DNA of 64,000 nt, from contig CM054181.1 in the NCBI GenBank assembly GCA_028829895.1, positions 8,048,001 to 8,112,000 on the forward strand, in the 5' to 3' direction. Position numbers and translations under genes: made by a program. Under the pieces are notes generated by a model that did no database searches, was not told the origin of the DNA, and was given only the letters and a program-made list of their open reading frames with translations. Positions 26,372-38,574 of this stretch are shown here, in pieces. Numbering within the stretch: position 1 is the first letter of the stretch; each line of letters opens with the position of its first letter. This DNA comes from Sinotaia quadrata. Its lineage: Eukaryota > Mollusca > Gastropoda > Architaenioglossa > Viviparidae.

Positions 26372-26992
26372 AAAATTCAAAGATTAAAAAACTGAAACCC
26401 ACAATTTTTCAATTATTTTCAAAATGACCTTAACTGTTTCAGACTGGATAATGAAATCTATATTTGTGATTATACTGTCATTTATTAAAAATTTATTAAA
26501 AAAAAAAAAGAAGTACTTACTCAGTTTCTTCGAAATTGGACCCTAATGGTGAAGTTGGGTAAGCTGAAAATTTTTAATATAAAAACAGAAACATCTGAGT
26601 TTAATTGGTTTTTAAAAAAATGGAGAATATATAAAGAAAAAAGATATAAAATGAAACAGCATGATTATGAAGGAAATTTTCTTTATATACATCATAAGGA
26701 AAACACTTAAAAAATTCTAAAGGATTTCATTTCAAAATTACATTAAAGACCAAGTGAAATGGAATCTAGGTCGGCCATAGATAAGAATAAATCTGTATGA
26801 AATGAGTAATTCAAATTCTTAGAATCAAGACTGCAAAATTTAAACTTTCAGAGATTTGTATTGAAGCATTTTTTTGGTACTGAAAGTCAGTATTTCTGAA
26901 TTCTCATTCATATGCGAGACTCTCCATAGTGTAACAAAGTAAATTTGCCCCTCCCTATTTTTAATTTTAATTCTTATATAAGTTGCTAAATT

Positions 26993-28603
26993 GTCAGAGT
27001 GACCTGACCTTATGGTGTTATTTTGAAAGTGTCCGAGTTTGAAGTAAACAGCCTAAGGGAAGAATAGATTTGCTGACCTCGTGAAAACTGAGTGAACAGT
27101 TTTTATTATTATTATAATTATCCAATGATAATATTATTTATGAGAATGAGACTAGCCAATGGGCTAAGTTTAAGGAGTTTACTTGCAGTCGAGAATTTTG
27201 CTGACTATTCACTTTTGAATTTGAAGACAAAGAGAAAAGTCCGGCTCTGAAGGCAGTCGTTAGCTTGAGTGGTGAGTTTAAATTGACTGATTGAGAGAGA
27301 GTGGACTTGGAAACATTTCATACACTTTTCTACTGATATGTTATATTTGTGTTAGGTAAAGATGTAACTATGTAAGTTGACTTATTTACTACAAATGTTT
27401 GAACTAAGCTGAGCCCATGAAGTGTATTAATATGTGACATTGTATTTATTGTACTTGTGAATGGGGATAATGAGTACCATTGCAGGAATTGTAGAAAGTT
27501 TGAGAATGGAGTGTCAGATAGAATGGGGTTATAATATACTGAATAAGAAACTTAGTCTTGCTCCTTGATTGTATGTTGTAGTCAGCAAGCAGCCTTCTGA
27601 TTTCCTCTTTTTTTGGTTGTGGTTGAGTCTCAGTCTGAGTGTGAGTTCAACCCTGAGCTGTGAGTCTCAAGTTCAAGTTTCAAGTTCCTAGCTACCCTTC
27701 ATTTTAACATTAGTTGTGACTTGAGTGACCGGGAAAGCGAGGTAAACTTGCAAAGTGTGTTGCAGAGTGTGTAAGTATAAGGGAGTATGCTACACCCCTA
27801 CTTTTGATGTACCAAAGCAAGGATGCTAAGTACATCAATCACAGTGATTGCATTCTGCTCAAGAAACTGATGGCAAGAGAGTGCCATGTCGATTGAGAGT
27901 AACGACACATCAGTGTTTTCTTGCACGAGGCAGGAACACATGCAGGGCACGGACATTTTGACACTGTGACGTGATTGAAATGGCCAGTGAAAAGACTCTG
28001 GAAGCTGTACTTAATCCAAGTTATGTGAAGTTTATAATAACCTCCTCTAATAACTCCATTTCTATTCTCTGATTGGACTAACCTGCAATTGTATTGACTC
28101 TACTGATGAACTATAATTAAATTAGCTATAATTTTATTATTATATATAATATATATGTAGAGAGACTGTACACTATAATTACCTGAACATGGGTTCATTG
28201 AATATTGATGTTAAATTATCTGTTTCATTGTAATTGTCATTTGTATAGTTGAATTCTCTTTTAATAAATTTATTGTTAAATTTATTGACCTTCTTACGCA
28301 TATTGATATTCTTATGTTGGAGAAGAGGGTGGATGGGGGCTTGCTAAATATAGATTAAAGTCGGATTTGTCTTCTCCTTTAGTAAGAAGTTTTCTACCTG
28401 CAGAAACCTTATGCGACTGTAAATGTGTTATGTTGTGGAATTGTGAAAACGCCAAAATATCTGCCAAGTGAGAGACTGAGTGGTGTCTGTTGAAGGATCA
28501 TTAATAAAATAAAAATAAGATTCTCATCACTTGAAATTAGTTATGAAAGATTAATTAACAATAATAATTATCTTCATTAACTAAGTGGCACATGTGTCAC
28601 ACA
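26993..28603 (+). repeat. Left arm of the giant inverted repeat
   Basis: Arm of about 1611 bases. Its inner ~620 bases (27982-28603) belong to a repeat family with a third copy at 57891-62200. No coding capacity was recognised. Confidence 0.75.
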
Positions 28604-28689
28604 TAGCAACATAACGTGTGACAACAATCTGCATGTGTGTCTGACATACTGTCTTGCTTTAAATGCGTGATTTGAAAAATTAAAAAAAA

Positions 28690-28875
28690 GTTAAATATTG
28701 CAGTGCATCCTGCTGCAACAATGGACACACCTATAGTATTCATTTTTTGACATTTCCCAAAGATCACAATTTACAAAAAAAAATGTGGATCACAAAACTG
28801 AAAAGAGAAAACTTTCATGTGAAAGTACAGATGGTAGTGTGTAGCAAGCACTTCGATGAAGAAGACTGTAAAATG
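28690..28875 (+). pseudogene. THAP-type zinc finger domain fragment
   Basis: An uninterrupted frame of 62 codons reads VKYCSASCCNNGHTYSIHF, then LTFPKDHNLQKKMWITKLK, and ends VVCSKHFDEEDCKM before a stop. It has the C2CH spacing of a THAP domain: C-x3-C (28699, 28711), then 42 residues, then C-x2-H (28840, 28849). The conserved Pro of FPKD, the Trp of MWITKL and the CSKHF signature are present. An AVP-like box (SFAVPKV) follows at about 28905-28930 in another frame, so the gene is frameshifted or spliced there. THAP domains bind DNA and occur in P-element and Kolobok-type transposases and host factors derived from them. No catalytic region was found downstream. Confidence 0.8.
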
Positions 28876-30197
28876 TAAAATGTCTTTTCCAGGACAATTT
28901 AGCAACAAGCTTTGCGGTGCCAAAAGTTAGACTTAACCAGTTTAAAAGCAGTCATAAGCTTACAGTTATATTTCTATTATTTGATCATTGATTTGTATGT
29001 AGTGTATGATGTTAACTGAATAAGTTTTACATACTAATTTGTAAAAAATATACTATCAGTTTCACAAATTACACTTACAGAAAAGGCAATACTTTTTTTT
29101 TACATTTTCTGGACAGATTGATTTTATTTTCTACATGTATTACAGTTATTTTACCTGTCAGACATGATATTTGCCATACCTATTATGAGAAGAGTAATTT
29201 ATAATAATTACTTGGTTGTTAAAATTATATAAAATGTTTTTCAAGAATATATTTTAGCACTAATAGTAATATACAAGAATTGAAGAAAGAAGACAAAAGA
29301 AAATGATAAAATAGTCATTATACTATTGATAATTAGTATACCTGTATACTCCGGAATCAGCCCATGATTCAGCTGCAAAGTTTAAAGAATATAATTTATA
29401 ACAAACATTTATCAACAAGCCAGCACATTATATCATATAAATATAAATCTCACACACACACACACACACATTCTCACTCTTTAAAAATTCTGTTTCATTA
29501 AAGCTTATATATTTTTTCCTTCTTAATTGCTAATTTGATAACCAATGAGTAAATATTAAATTGTTAATTTCCCCTCCAGGTACAGGTACTGCGTGCATTT
29601 CCTTCATAAACTTATAGTTATAAGGTAAACCATAATCTAACGAGATAGGAATTAAGTTCTTTGCTCATCAGCAGTGGTTTTGGGTCCTAAAGACAGATTA
29701 AATTTACAGTCACCTACATGGATGATCTGTAAGGACACTGTTGGTGATGTAAAAAAACCACAGATACCTAGAAAATCCTAATTTAACTTATTAAACATCA
29801 AGGATCAAATCAGAGACTGTTTATACCTAAAAAATTAAATAAATTTTAAAAAGTTAAAACTATATATAAAAGGGTGTCTGATGTTCCATTATGCAGAAAT
29901 GTAAACATTTACTAAATAATTTAGCGAGGCGCTGATATTTTGCATCATTGAATTAGTATGTGATATAAATTAAGAAGTATACTGTATACATTGGTAGACT
30001 GTAAATCTAATTCAGTCTGAATTAAAATAATACATACGCAAAATAATATTTGTCTGAATTAAAATTTGCAGAGTGTTTAGTACATCCTAAAAATAAAATT
30101 GCACCTGATAAGATATAATATAATAGTAATACTTATAATAGTTTCATTGGGATTGCCACTATATCTCACTGGAAAATACCTATGCTAAATCAGTAAA

Positions 30198-31810
30198 TGT
30201 GACACAACGCCACCCTGGTTATAGGTTATGATTATTATTATTATTCATCCATAACTAATTACAAGTGATGAGAATCTTCTAATTCATGTTATTAATAATT
30301 CTCCAGAAGACACCACTTGTCTCTCTCATTTGGCGGATATGCAGGCACTGTAAACATTTTCTCTTTCCCCCACAACATTAAAGACAAACATTTACTGTCA
30401 CACAATATTTCCATTGGTGGAAAACTTATTACCAAAGAAGAAGATATATCTGTCTTTAATCTATATAGAGAGAGCCAAAGGAGAGGATAAATCGGTCTTT
30501 AAGTTTATTGAGAACCCCCATCCACCCACTATCTCTCCAACATATGGTCATCAACATTAAGAAGGTCAATAAATTTATTAAATCAACAATCAAATAAATA
30601 TATAACAAATACAATGAAAAGATTATTTGACATCAATATTTCAATGAAACCATGTTTGAATAATGTCAATGCTTATACAGTCTTATATCCTAACACATAA
30701 TTCAGCAGTGAGATTAGTATCATATATATTAAATGTATAGGATCATTCTTATCATAGTACAAAAATGCAGTTATAGAGAGATAAGCAATAATACTTTAAT
30801 AGTTTGTACATAACAATGTCAATGAAAATGCCACAATAGGCTTTTGCTCACTATCATAACAATGTCACAAGTTTATTGTTCACAATAGAAGTGTCAATTC
30901 TTTATATGCTCCTCTAGCATGCTGTAGAATGTTCCACAAGCTGCTGTTCTCTTGAGACTAATCTGGGTGTTCCTTCCAAGTATTAGCTCCCTCAAGCAGA
31001 ACAATAATGTAGCAATTTCCAGTAACTTCTTTATACCAGAAATTCCATGTTGTAGTTGAGCATTCTTTGCCATCATACATTAACAGAGAGCAGTGTGTCC
31101 TTACACTTACATGCAGGGGTAGTAACTTGTAATTGTAATGGTTTATAAATCAATAAACTGGGAACCTGAAAGAAAATCCCAAAATTCCAGCAGTCCTGGA
31201 AACTCTGCCTCTTTCCTGTAAAATATAATCAGAGAACAAATTCTAAGTTTTCCAGTTTATCATCTCTAACCATTCTTTTTTAAATTCAAATCTCAACTTA
31301 CAGTTTCCTCATAAATATTTATTAGCCCTATATTGTATATATGTATAAAGCATAATAAATACAACATAATAATTTATGAACGTGTTCACTAGAAACAATG
31401 TCACATGTTTAACATATTACAAGCAATTGTAGAAGTAATAGTCTACTCACATAATGCATCTTTACATTAGATGGAAGTATAATATATCAATAGCAAAATG
31501 CATGAAATATTTCTAAGTCCATTCCCTTTCAATCAATCGCCATTAAGCAAACAGTTGCCTTTCAAGAGTGGACTTCAGCCAAACCAAATTCAAAGTGATT
31601 AGAAAATAGAATTTTTTCAGCAGGTGAACTCTATTTCAGCCCACTGGCTGGTCTCATTCTTTGTAAATCTTAACCACTGGATAATACAAACTACTCATCA
31701 ACATAAGACTGATTTAGATTATATCAGTATGTTCTAGCACATTCCCTCCATGAGTTGACTTTTTTAAACTCTGGTACTTACAAAACACTGAAAGGGCATG
31801 TCACGCTAAC
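30198..31810 (-). repeat. Right arm of the giant inverted repeat
   Basis: Arm of about 1613 bases, inverted relative to 26993-28603 and nearly the same length. Shared blocks are found at the inner end, the middle and the outer end, so the similarity is not limited to a small nested repeat. Confidence 0.75.
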
Positions 31811-31938
31811 ATTTTAAACATGTCATACAATATTTAATTAAAAAATAAGGATGGACAACTCTGCTATGTCTCATTGGAAAATAGATTCTATAATCTATAA
31901 ATACAGAATCATAATTTTTTCAATAAGACTGTTTACAG

Positions 31939-33226
31939 CAGGGGTCTCAAACTCATTTTACCTGGGGGCCGCTGGAAGTAGAGTCTGGGTGAAGCTGGGC
32001 CGCATCATTATTCCCTGCTGCCAGAGACCTGGCAACGCTTCCTCTTACATAGCTCAGACACATTTGGCTTCAGGGAGGAAGCCACTGAGACCCTCAGTAA
32101 GTTTGGACCTGAATTTTGACTTATTAAAGTTCATGGTGGAGAGGAGCTTTACACACAGATAGGTGCTCCCCAAAAGGCACTTGGTCCGCTTGAACATCCT
32201 GGAAAGCTCAGGGAAGGTAAGGGGCAATTCTCTTAAAAACTGCCCAAGCTTTTCTGCTTTTCCACTCACCTCCCTGAACTTGGCTTTGAGTTCAGAATTA
32301 CAATGTATGTCAATTAGCTCCATTTGAAGCACAGAAGGGGAATCTTCCACATCGAAGGAGAAGGGGTCAGCAAATATTTGAAAGGTGGTTCTGTGTTTCT
32401 TGAATTCTGCAAACCTGTGATCAAATTCTTCATGCAGCTTTACAATGGCATCAACATACTTCTCACCACTGAATGGTGTGGCACAATCCATGAGTGCCTT
32501 ACAAGCTGGGAAATGGCAGAGGTTTGTCTGAAAAAGCTGGGCTTTCCATAACACAAGTTTTGTGGAAAATGCTCTGACATTGTCAAATGCTGCGCTGACA
32601 AGCTGCCCCTGGCCTTGTAATTTCTTGTTCAGTACATTCAGCTCTTCTATGATGTCAACAAGAAAAGCTAAGTCCATGAGCCATTTGGGATCACTTAGTA
32701 CAGGAACAGCCATCCCATCCTTCTCCATGAAGGTTTTCACTTCAGCTCTCAACTCATAAAACCTCTTCAAGAACTGTCCCTTGCTAAGCCAACTTACCTT
32801 GGTTATTTTTCTGTTCTTCCTTTTCTGTTCTTTCAGTCTACTATTTTTCTTCTTTGCTAAACACTTCACCTGCTTTTTCGACATGAAAATGCTGTTTTTT
32901 CCGAACAACTCATCTGTGGGTAGACCTGTAGGGTCTATAATCTATATAGAATTAGTTTGCTAGATCTGGATGCTTTTGAACTTTGCTAAATGGTAGCAAT
33001 ATGTAACAGGCTTGGGAAAGAAAGTCGCAGAGTTTGGCAACACACCGTTACTGTCACGATCCTGAGGTATGGTAGCCCACAAGTGACAAAAACTATAAAA
33101 CTCCCAAGCTGCTTGAGAAAAACGTGCGGGCCGCACCATCACTAAACTTTGATATCAAGTTGGGGGCCACAAAATATCGTCACGCGGGCCGCAAATGGCC
33201 CGCAGGCCGCATGTTTGAGACCCCTG
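31939..33226 (-). mobile_element. hAT element with intact termini and 8-bp target duplication
   Basis: The element begins CAGGGGTCTCAAAC at 31939 and ends GTTTGAGACCCCTG at 33226, a perfect 14-base terminal inverted repeat of hAT/Charlie type. It is flanked on both sides by GTTTACAG (31931-31938 and 33227-33234), a perfect 8-bp duplication as hAT elements make. At 1288 bp it is shorter than an autonomous copy and keeps only the C-terminal transposase part, so it is an internally deleted derivative that depends on a transposase supplied elsewhere. Intact ends and duplication imply a fairly recent insertion. Confidence 0.95.
32054..32908 (-). CDS. hAT transposase C-terminal part (GTF2IRD2-like), 284-codon open frame
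   Basis: The open frame includes SKGQFLKRFYELRAEVKTFM, then the DLAFLVDIIEELNVLNKKLQ region and, near the end, CLLGSTYLCVKLLSTMNFNK, the hAT dimerisation motif. This matches the C-terminal half of GTF2IRD2-like hAT transposases. It lacks the BED finger and the first catalytic acidic residues, so it is not an active transposase alone. The frame has no internal stop. The N-terminal ~35 residues are basic low-complexity and may lie beyond the true junction with the deleted part. Confidence 0.85.
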   Translation of the reverse strand: MFGKNSIFMSKKQVKCLAKKKNSRLKEQKRKNRKITKVSWLSKGQFLKRFYELRAEVKTFMEKDGMAVPVLSDPKWLMDLAFLVDIIEELNVLNKKLQGQGQLVSAAFDNVRAFSTKLVLWKAQLFQTNLCHFPACKALMDCATPFSGEKYVDAIVKLHEEFDHRFAEFKKHRTTFQIFADPFSFDVEDSPSVLQMELIDIHCNSELKAKFREVSGKAEKLGQFLRELPLTFPELSRMFKRTKCLLGSTYLCVKLLSTMNFNKSKFRSKLTEGLSGFLPEAKCV

Positions 33227-33234
33227 GTTTACAG

Positions 33235-34880
33235 TTCATCCAATGACCATAATTTGCATGTAGTGTTTGGTATAAGTGTGGCTTTAGTTCTCTATAGGAA
33301 ATGGATCACTCATCTCAGAATATTATTGGATACATAGATAAAATATATTTAAGAATTTTGTGTTATAAATATAATAGTTAGAAAGATAAGTTACTTACTA
33401 GAAAAAGTAATATGGTCAAAGAATTTTTAAAAGATATTTTATTCACTTTATAGTTTAATAATCACTTTAATAAATTCATGTTTGTATGTGATTATATATA
33501 GGGAGGGGAGAAAAGGTTAACTCTATGTTTTGCTGAAATGATATATGATCTTTAAAAGTATATAATTAATGCTAAAAAAAAATAAATAATTTAAGTAAAT
33601 TTTCAATACATATTTTATTTTGGCCCTACTTCTATTCTTACATGATTTTATATTTTAACAGATTAAAAGTACCGTGCTTAACTGAGTCTTCTCTGTTTTA
33701 TTAACATTTTAGGTAATAAATTCTGAAAAATTATTTTTAAAATAAGTTATTTTACATTATATTATACATGGCATAAATGGAATTATAAAATATAATTTTT
33801 AAAACTGACATACAATTTAAAATTATGCTTCTTACCAATTATCAGCAGCACATAGTATGAGTGAATTTTTAAAATATAAAATAAGAGACTCCCTCTTAAT
33901 TTCTTAAATGATTTTGAAAATCTAAATGAAACCTGAAAGTCAGAGTCAGAGTGGTAAAATTGCATATATTAAAAAGAAAACAAAAAGTGGATGACTGTAA
34001 TAAACATACATTATAAACACATTGCTAGTTACTTACAAAAGCAAATATTCATTGGGCTTTCTCAAGAAATTTTAAAAGTTGAAATGTAAATAAGGAAGGT
34101 ATGATTATGTATATAACAATTAACATTTATCAACTTGTGTCATTTTCTGCTTCAGTATGTGAGTTCTACAAAACACTTATTATTATTATACTGAAATTCT
34201 CTTTCCTAAAATAATATTATTACTTTAGATGGGAATTTTCTGTCCAGAAGTCAGTTTAAGTTCTGGTATATATACATTCCTCACTCTTTGATATACAGCA
34301 GTACCAAAATAAAGATGGAGTGTAGTTAATTTTACCATTCTGCACTTACAAGTTACATTAGTTACAAGTTATATCAACCAATTTTCTTTGAAACAAATTA
34401 TTATGTGTAAAGAAATAGGGTTGAAACCCATAGACTATGGGCATTTGAGAGTGTGCAAGAAATTAGTGCATCCTTTTTTGCCCCCTTCCGCCAGCCCCCC
34501 CCCCCTTCACCTCAGAACGTAATGTGAGGCTGTGGGGTTCCACTGGAGCACTCCAGACCAGATAACTTCTTATGATGAAATGATTAATGCAAGCTCCATT
34601 GGCGACGTTAAACTTCTATTGATCCCCCCCCTCCAAGTCAATAATATACTTCATAAGTAGTGTCAGCAGTGAAATGGTAAGAAAAAAATAGGTTCATAAA
34701 TAAAATTGTCAAACTTAAAAGAACCCTCTGCTTTTGTCAAATGCTCACTAATTATTTTCTCATCTCCACTGGTTGATTTGTTTTAATTTTTTTGTTTTTG
34801 TTGAGAAAATCAAGAGCAGTTTAATGTATTTATACTGTTTACAACTATAGTTAAATTTTTTTCCCTATACTAAGCATCTA
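33235..34880. other. Gene-free AT-rich stretch
   Basis: No coding exon recognised. Poly-C runs lie at 34496-34505 and near 34625. It may include the 3' part of the small minus-strand gene upstream of TEX11. Confidence 0.4.
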
Positions 34881-34925
34881 TCAGACCTGGAAAAAGTAAA
34901 CAATACTTCTAAAGTAAACACTAAC

Positions 34926-35101
34926 CACCGGATTAATGGTAGATGTGCTGCTAGGATGTAACCTGGAATGAAGCATTCGTCGCAGGTGAATCTGCTGCTC
35001 AATCAACATATCGGACATAAAGTCTTGCAGAGACTGAAGCTCTGTATTCACTTTCTCCCGGAAAAACACATCTGCAAATTCACACACACGTTTCTCAAAT
35101 G
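34926..35101 (-). CDS. Unidentified gene, exon 2
   Basis: Phase-matched to exon 1. It encodes a helical Leu/Met-rich segment (SLQDFMSDMLIEQQIHLRRM). The 3' limit is uncertain: a GTTAGT donor lies after 34926, and an alternative stop at 34883-34881 would make this the last exon. Confidence 0.6.
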
Positions 35102-35732
35102 CTGTTTAAAAAAGGCTTTAAAAATATTATATGCAAGTGAAAAAAAAAAGTAGAATGGACCAAGAAAATTCCACGTCAGCTGCTCATTTTGGCAATCAGA
35201 ATACTTGGTTGGAAGATGACCCAAAACAGGTTTAAATCTTTGCAAGGTGTTTTGTAAAATATATATTGTGCACGTATTCAATTTAGAATTTAATATACTG
35301 ATACATTAGGTATCAGACAGCAAAAACAATTTTCTCATAAAATGAACTTTTATTTACTAATTTAGTAATTTTTCATTCTCTTCGGAAAAAGGTAATAAGT
35401 ACATTAATAATTCATATTGAATACTTACCAAAACGATACAGTAAATGATCTAGTTCATCTGCATCCGTTTCCTTTGGAAAAATCTGAGAAGTGTTTAACT
35501 CCACTCCACGATTTATTATTGGATCCGATACTGAAGTAGTTTCTGGTGTTGAGACTGTCGGCCAAAAGTGTCTATTTTGAAGTGGGTCAGTTTTATGGAC
35601 ATTCTGAGTGCTACTACTGTAACAACTGTTATTGCTTTGCTTTATATAATTTGTATACAGTCTACATAAGTTTGGAACGACATGGTGATCTGCAAGTTCA
35701 AGATCAGATGTGTCATCTACATTGCAGTGCAT
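34926..35732 (-). CDS. Small unidentified gene divergent from TEX11 (two exons seen)
   Basis: Exon 1 (35732-35429) starts at ATG with MHCNVDDTSDLELADHHVV and ends CGT TTT G before a consensus GTAAGT donor. Exon 2 begins after an AAACAG acceptor at 35101, and the phases fit exactly (G plus CA gives Ala). The join reads LDHLLYRFAFEKRVCEFADV and continues with FFREKVNTELQSLQDFMSDM, an amphipathic, probably helical or coiled-coil segment. Exon 2 either ends at a GTTAGT donor after 34926 or reads on to a stop at 34881. The product has at least 160 residues, is acidic and polar at the N-terminus, and shows no signal peptide or membrane segment. I do not recognise the family. Confidence 0.7.
35429..35732 (-). 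CDS. Unidentified gene, exon 1
   Basis: Encodes 101 codons plus one base. The ATG at 35732-35730 is the first in frame; the open frame extends a little upstream through non-ATG codons. The donor TTTTG|GTAAGT is near consensus. Confidence 0.7.
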
Positions 35733-36023
35733 TACCGCTGCTCTGCTTCTGCTCAAAACCGAAAAGCTTTTTGAATGTTTCCTTGAATAGTCTCACGAAT
35801 ATATAACCTCTTATTCAGTGTTATATGCCAGATTAAGTAAAACTAGAAAATATTTCCAGATAGTGACGTTAATCGCCGATGTTAGTCGACTCAACCTAAT
35901 AGAGCAGCCATATTTTTGTTAGTTCCGTTCAATTCCGCTGACAGTAAATCGCAAAAGTGAAAATGCGCATGTGCAGAGTAAATCAATAGCTTCCTAAAGA
36001 AGTTTTGTGCCGCGTGTAATTTG
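35733..36023. promoter_or_regulatory. Putative bidirectional promoter of TEX11 and the small gene
   Basis: Under 300 bases separate the ATG of the minus-strand gene from a consensus splice donor on the plus strand (TTTG|GTAAGT after 36023) that likely ends TEX11 noncoding exon 1. A TGCGCATGTGCAG motif at 35964-35976 resembles an NRF1 site, common in bidirectional and germline promoters. Transcription start sites are inferred. Confidence 0.5.
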
Positions 36024-38574
36024 GTAAGTTGCTGAAGTTTTACCTTTGATATTTTCGCTTAGCCGTTCTCGCTGTTTATTTTTTCTTAAAATCTTTTTTT
36101 TTAAAATTATTTAAAATTTGCCAGTATGTAAGTAAAACAAAAAAAAAATCACGAAATCATAGCTAGTAATTCTGACCGGACTTCTATTGTTATGAACTTT
36201 TTTTCTTCTGGCCGGATTTATATTGTTATGAACTTTTTTCTTAGATGTGTCGTCTGCTGTTTTAGTAAGAAGGCTTCCGCTAATAGTTTCAAAGCAGACA
36301 TTACTGAGTATTTTTTTTTTAATATACAAAACGAGGCTTACCATTTTCAGTGGAAGCTAGTTTAATACATGATTCGGGCCTATATTACTTGAGCGTACAG
36401 GATTATTGTTCTTTTAGTTTTGATTTGAATTGAAACAAACCCAACTGCTTGTCATCTCAGTTTAATACTGTGTTTCTGAAACGAGCATTTTATTGCCCAT
36501 AGTTGCTACATCAGCCCTTTTAATGCTTTAACTTATCAAAGAGTTGGACATGTTCACGTTGACTGATTGAGGTTACTTTGCAATTTTGTGTTAACCTCAC
36601 ATACATGCTGCCGAAGTCACTTTTGTTTGCATGTAAACTAATCAATGAAATTGTAATTATGCTTATGTTTAGTTGAATATTTATCCACACAGTAAGCTGT
36701 TAGTGTTAATCTTAGATCTATTGTTTTTATGTGTGATGAGCTGGAATAATGAATTAATTAATCCATCTAGCTCCACACAGCAAGGTTTTTTTAAAAATAA
36801 AATCTTTATCAAGGCCCACTGTCTCCTCTTATTATCATCTGCACAGAGTGTTACCACATTTCAAACTAGCTGTCACTTCATGCTCTACTAGCAACGGAAA
36901 TAGCTAGTAAGTAGTATTAGTCAAGCATTCACCATCTTTGTTTGTCAAATGCAATATATAAAAAATCAATACAACCAACAGCTTCACTAAAAAAGAAATT
37001 CTACTTTTGTTTCTATTTCTTTTTTTTTAATGGCAAGTTATCTATGGGTTTCTTGTGAATAGAAAATATTAATAAAGTCCCTAGTGTATAAATTGAATAA
37101 TTACAAATTCAATAATTCAATCCCAAGATGAAATTCCAAATATTGAATCATACAATTACAAGTACAATAGTTAGTCCCAAGATGAGCTTCCCAAATTTGT
37201 GACATTTTGCGGGAGATGGGCAAGATGTTAATTCTCCACCACCCTGGGCTGCCCATAACCTTGGGCCAATCCCCAAAACACACCTTCTGGCAGGTCACAT
37301 ATGTTAGAAAGATGAATGATAGATAATGTAGAATAGAAGAGTGAGAGTTCTGGAAGATAGTTTGAGCCCCCTGATACATACAGACAGGATAGTAAGTAAA
37401 TGGTAACAGACTACAGCATACCTGCTAAGATGAGTGGTCTATATATCAGCAATAATTGTATTCAACAAGAAATAACCTAAGACAGCATGGTTACATATAG
37501 TAAATAGTTCAGTAGTTACAAATAGTATTTTTATATATATATTATTTAAGTTCACATTTGCAACTATGTGATGTCGTAAGAGTATATCCATTTGAGTTCT
37601 ATGGCACTGTAGTGGTTCTTTGGTTTGTTCATATGAGCAAACTATAAATAAGATTATAACAAGAGAACACTGAATGTTTCTGAATGAACTCTAGAGTACT
37701 TTGGTAGAGTTTATCTACAACTTGACTGAAGCTGTGTGGTTGTGACTTTATAAATACTTAATTTTTGGTACACCTGTCGTGCAGTCTAAGTCCCAATGAA
37801 TGTCATTAGCAGGCACACATATGGTCCATTGAGCCACTCCTTGGCCTGTGTGTCATTCTACTCTGGTGTTGCTTGTAGCTCAGCTGTCATCAAACCAACA
37901 TCCAGGATAAAATGACATCCAAGATAAAGTCTCAGACTTGTTGATCTTCGACAGTAATATATAAAGAGGATGATTTCCTTCTGTGTTGATAGCCTGCAAT
38001 AAGGTTAGGTGTTTATTATACTTTGTTAACACCAAGAACCAAAATATATGTTGCTTCAACAGTCAGCTTGCATTTAACTAACAATTTATAGGTGAGTTTC
38101 TGGTATATTTGTTTATGTGGCTGAGCTGCGCTTTGATTGGTTAGTTTAGTGAGTTGTTTGGAACATTCAGGTATGTTTCCAGCCTGGTGATAAGGGTCAG
38201 CCTTTCTAGAAGTTAGGTTTATGTGTAGTCTATTTTTAGAGGGTGGGTGGGGATGGACTACATAAGCCATTATGTGACAGACCTGTATGACTGATTTGGT
38301 CTTTTTCAGTAGATTTTTATGGCATATCTAATCAGTCACTAATCCTTGCCTGTTTAATGACTTAAATATCTGGCTACTCTTGACTACTTCTCTATGGACT
38401 ATTCTGCCCCTGATCTCAGTGATCTGTCTACTTTTTATAAAGTCTGGTGATGTTGTGATTTACTGTAATCATTTATCTATTAAAGGATAATCTTCTCTAG
38501 AGAGCTCAAGACTGTCAGTTCAAGTGCCATCAATTGCTTCATAATGCATAATTATTTTATTGTTAATTTTGCAG
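36024..38574 (+). other. Probable TEX11 intron 1, no coding exon seen
   Basis: AT-rich sequence with a ~52-bp tandem duplication at about 36165-36245 (gccggatttatattgttatg units). Nothing else is recognised. Confidence 0.4.

Larger units (their letters stand above)
26993..31810. mobile_element. Giant inverted-repeat element with central THAP domain
   Basis: Two arms of about 1.61 kb (26993-28603 and 30198-31810) are inverted copies of each other and enclose 1.59 kb. The arms align along their length at clearly diverged but unmistakable similarity. Examples: the inner ends share TGTGACAC...GCCAC; mid-arm both carry ggtcaataaattta and cccccatccaccc; towards the outside both carry a gcatgaaatatttctaagtc-like block; the outer ends read GTCAGAGTGAC and, inverted, GTTAGCGTGAC. 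The centre carries a THAP zinc finger. Known THAP-bearing DNA transposons include P elements and Kolobok, but no catalytic domain was recognised here and no exact target duplication was found. It may be a non-autonomous or decayed element. Confidence 0.7.
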
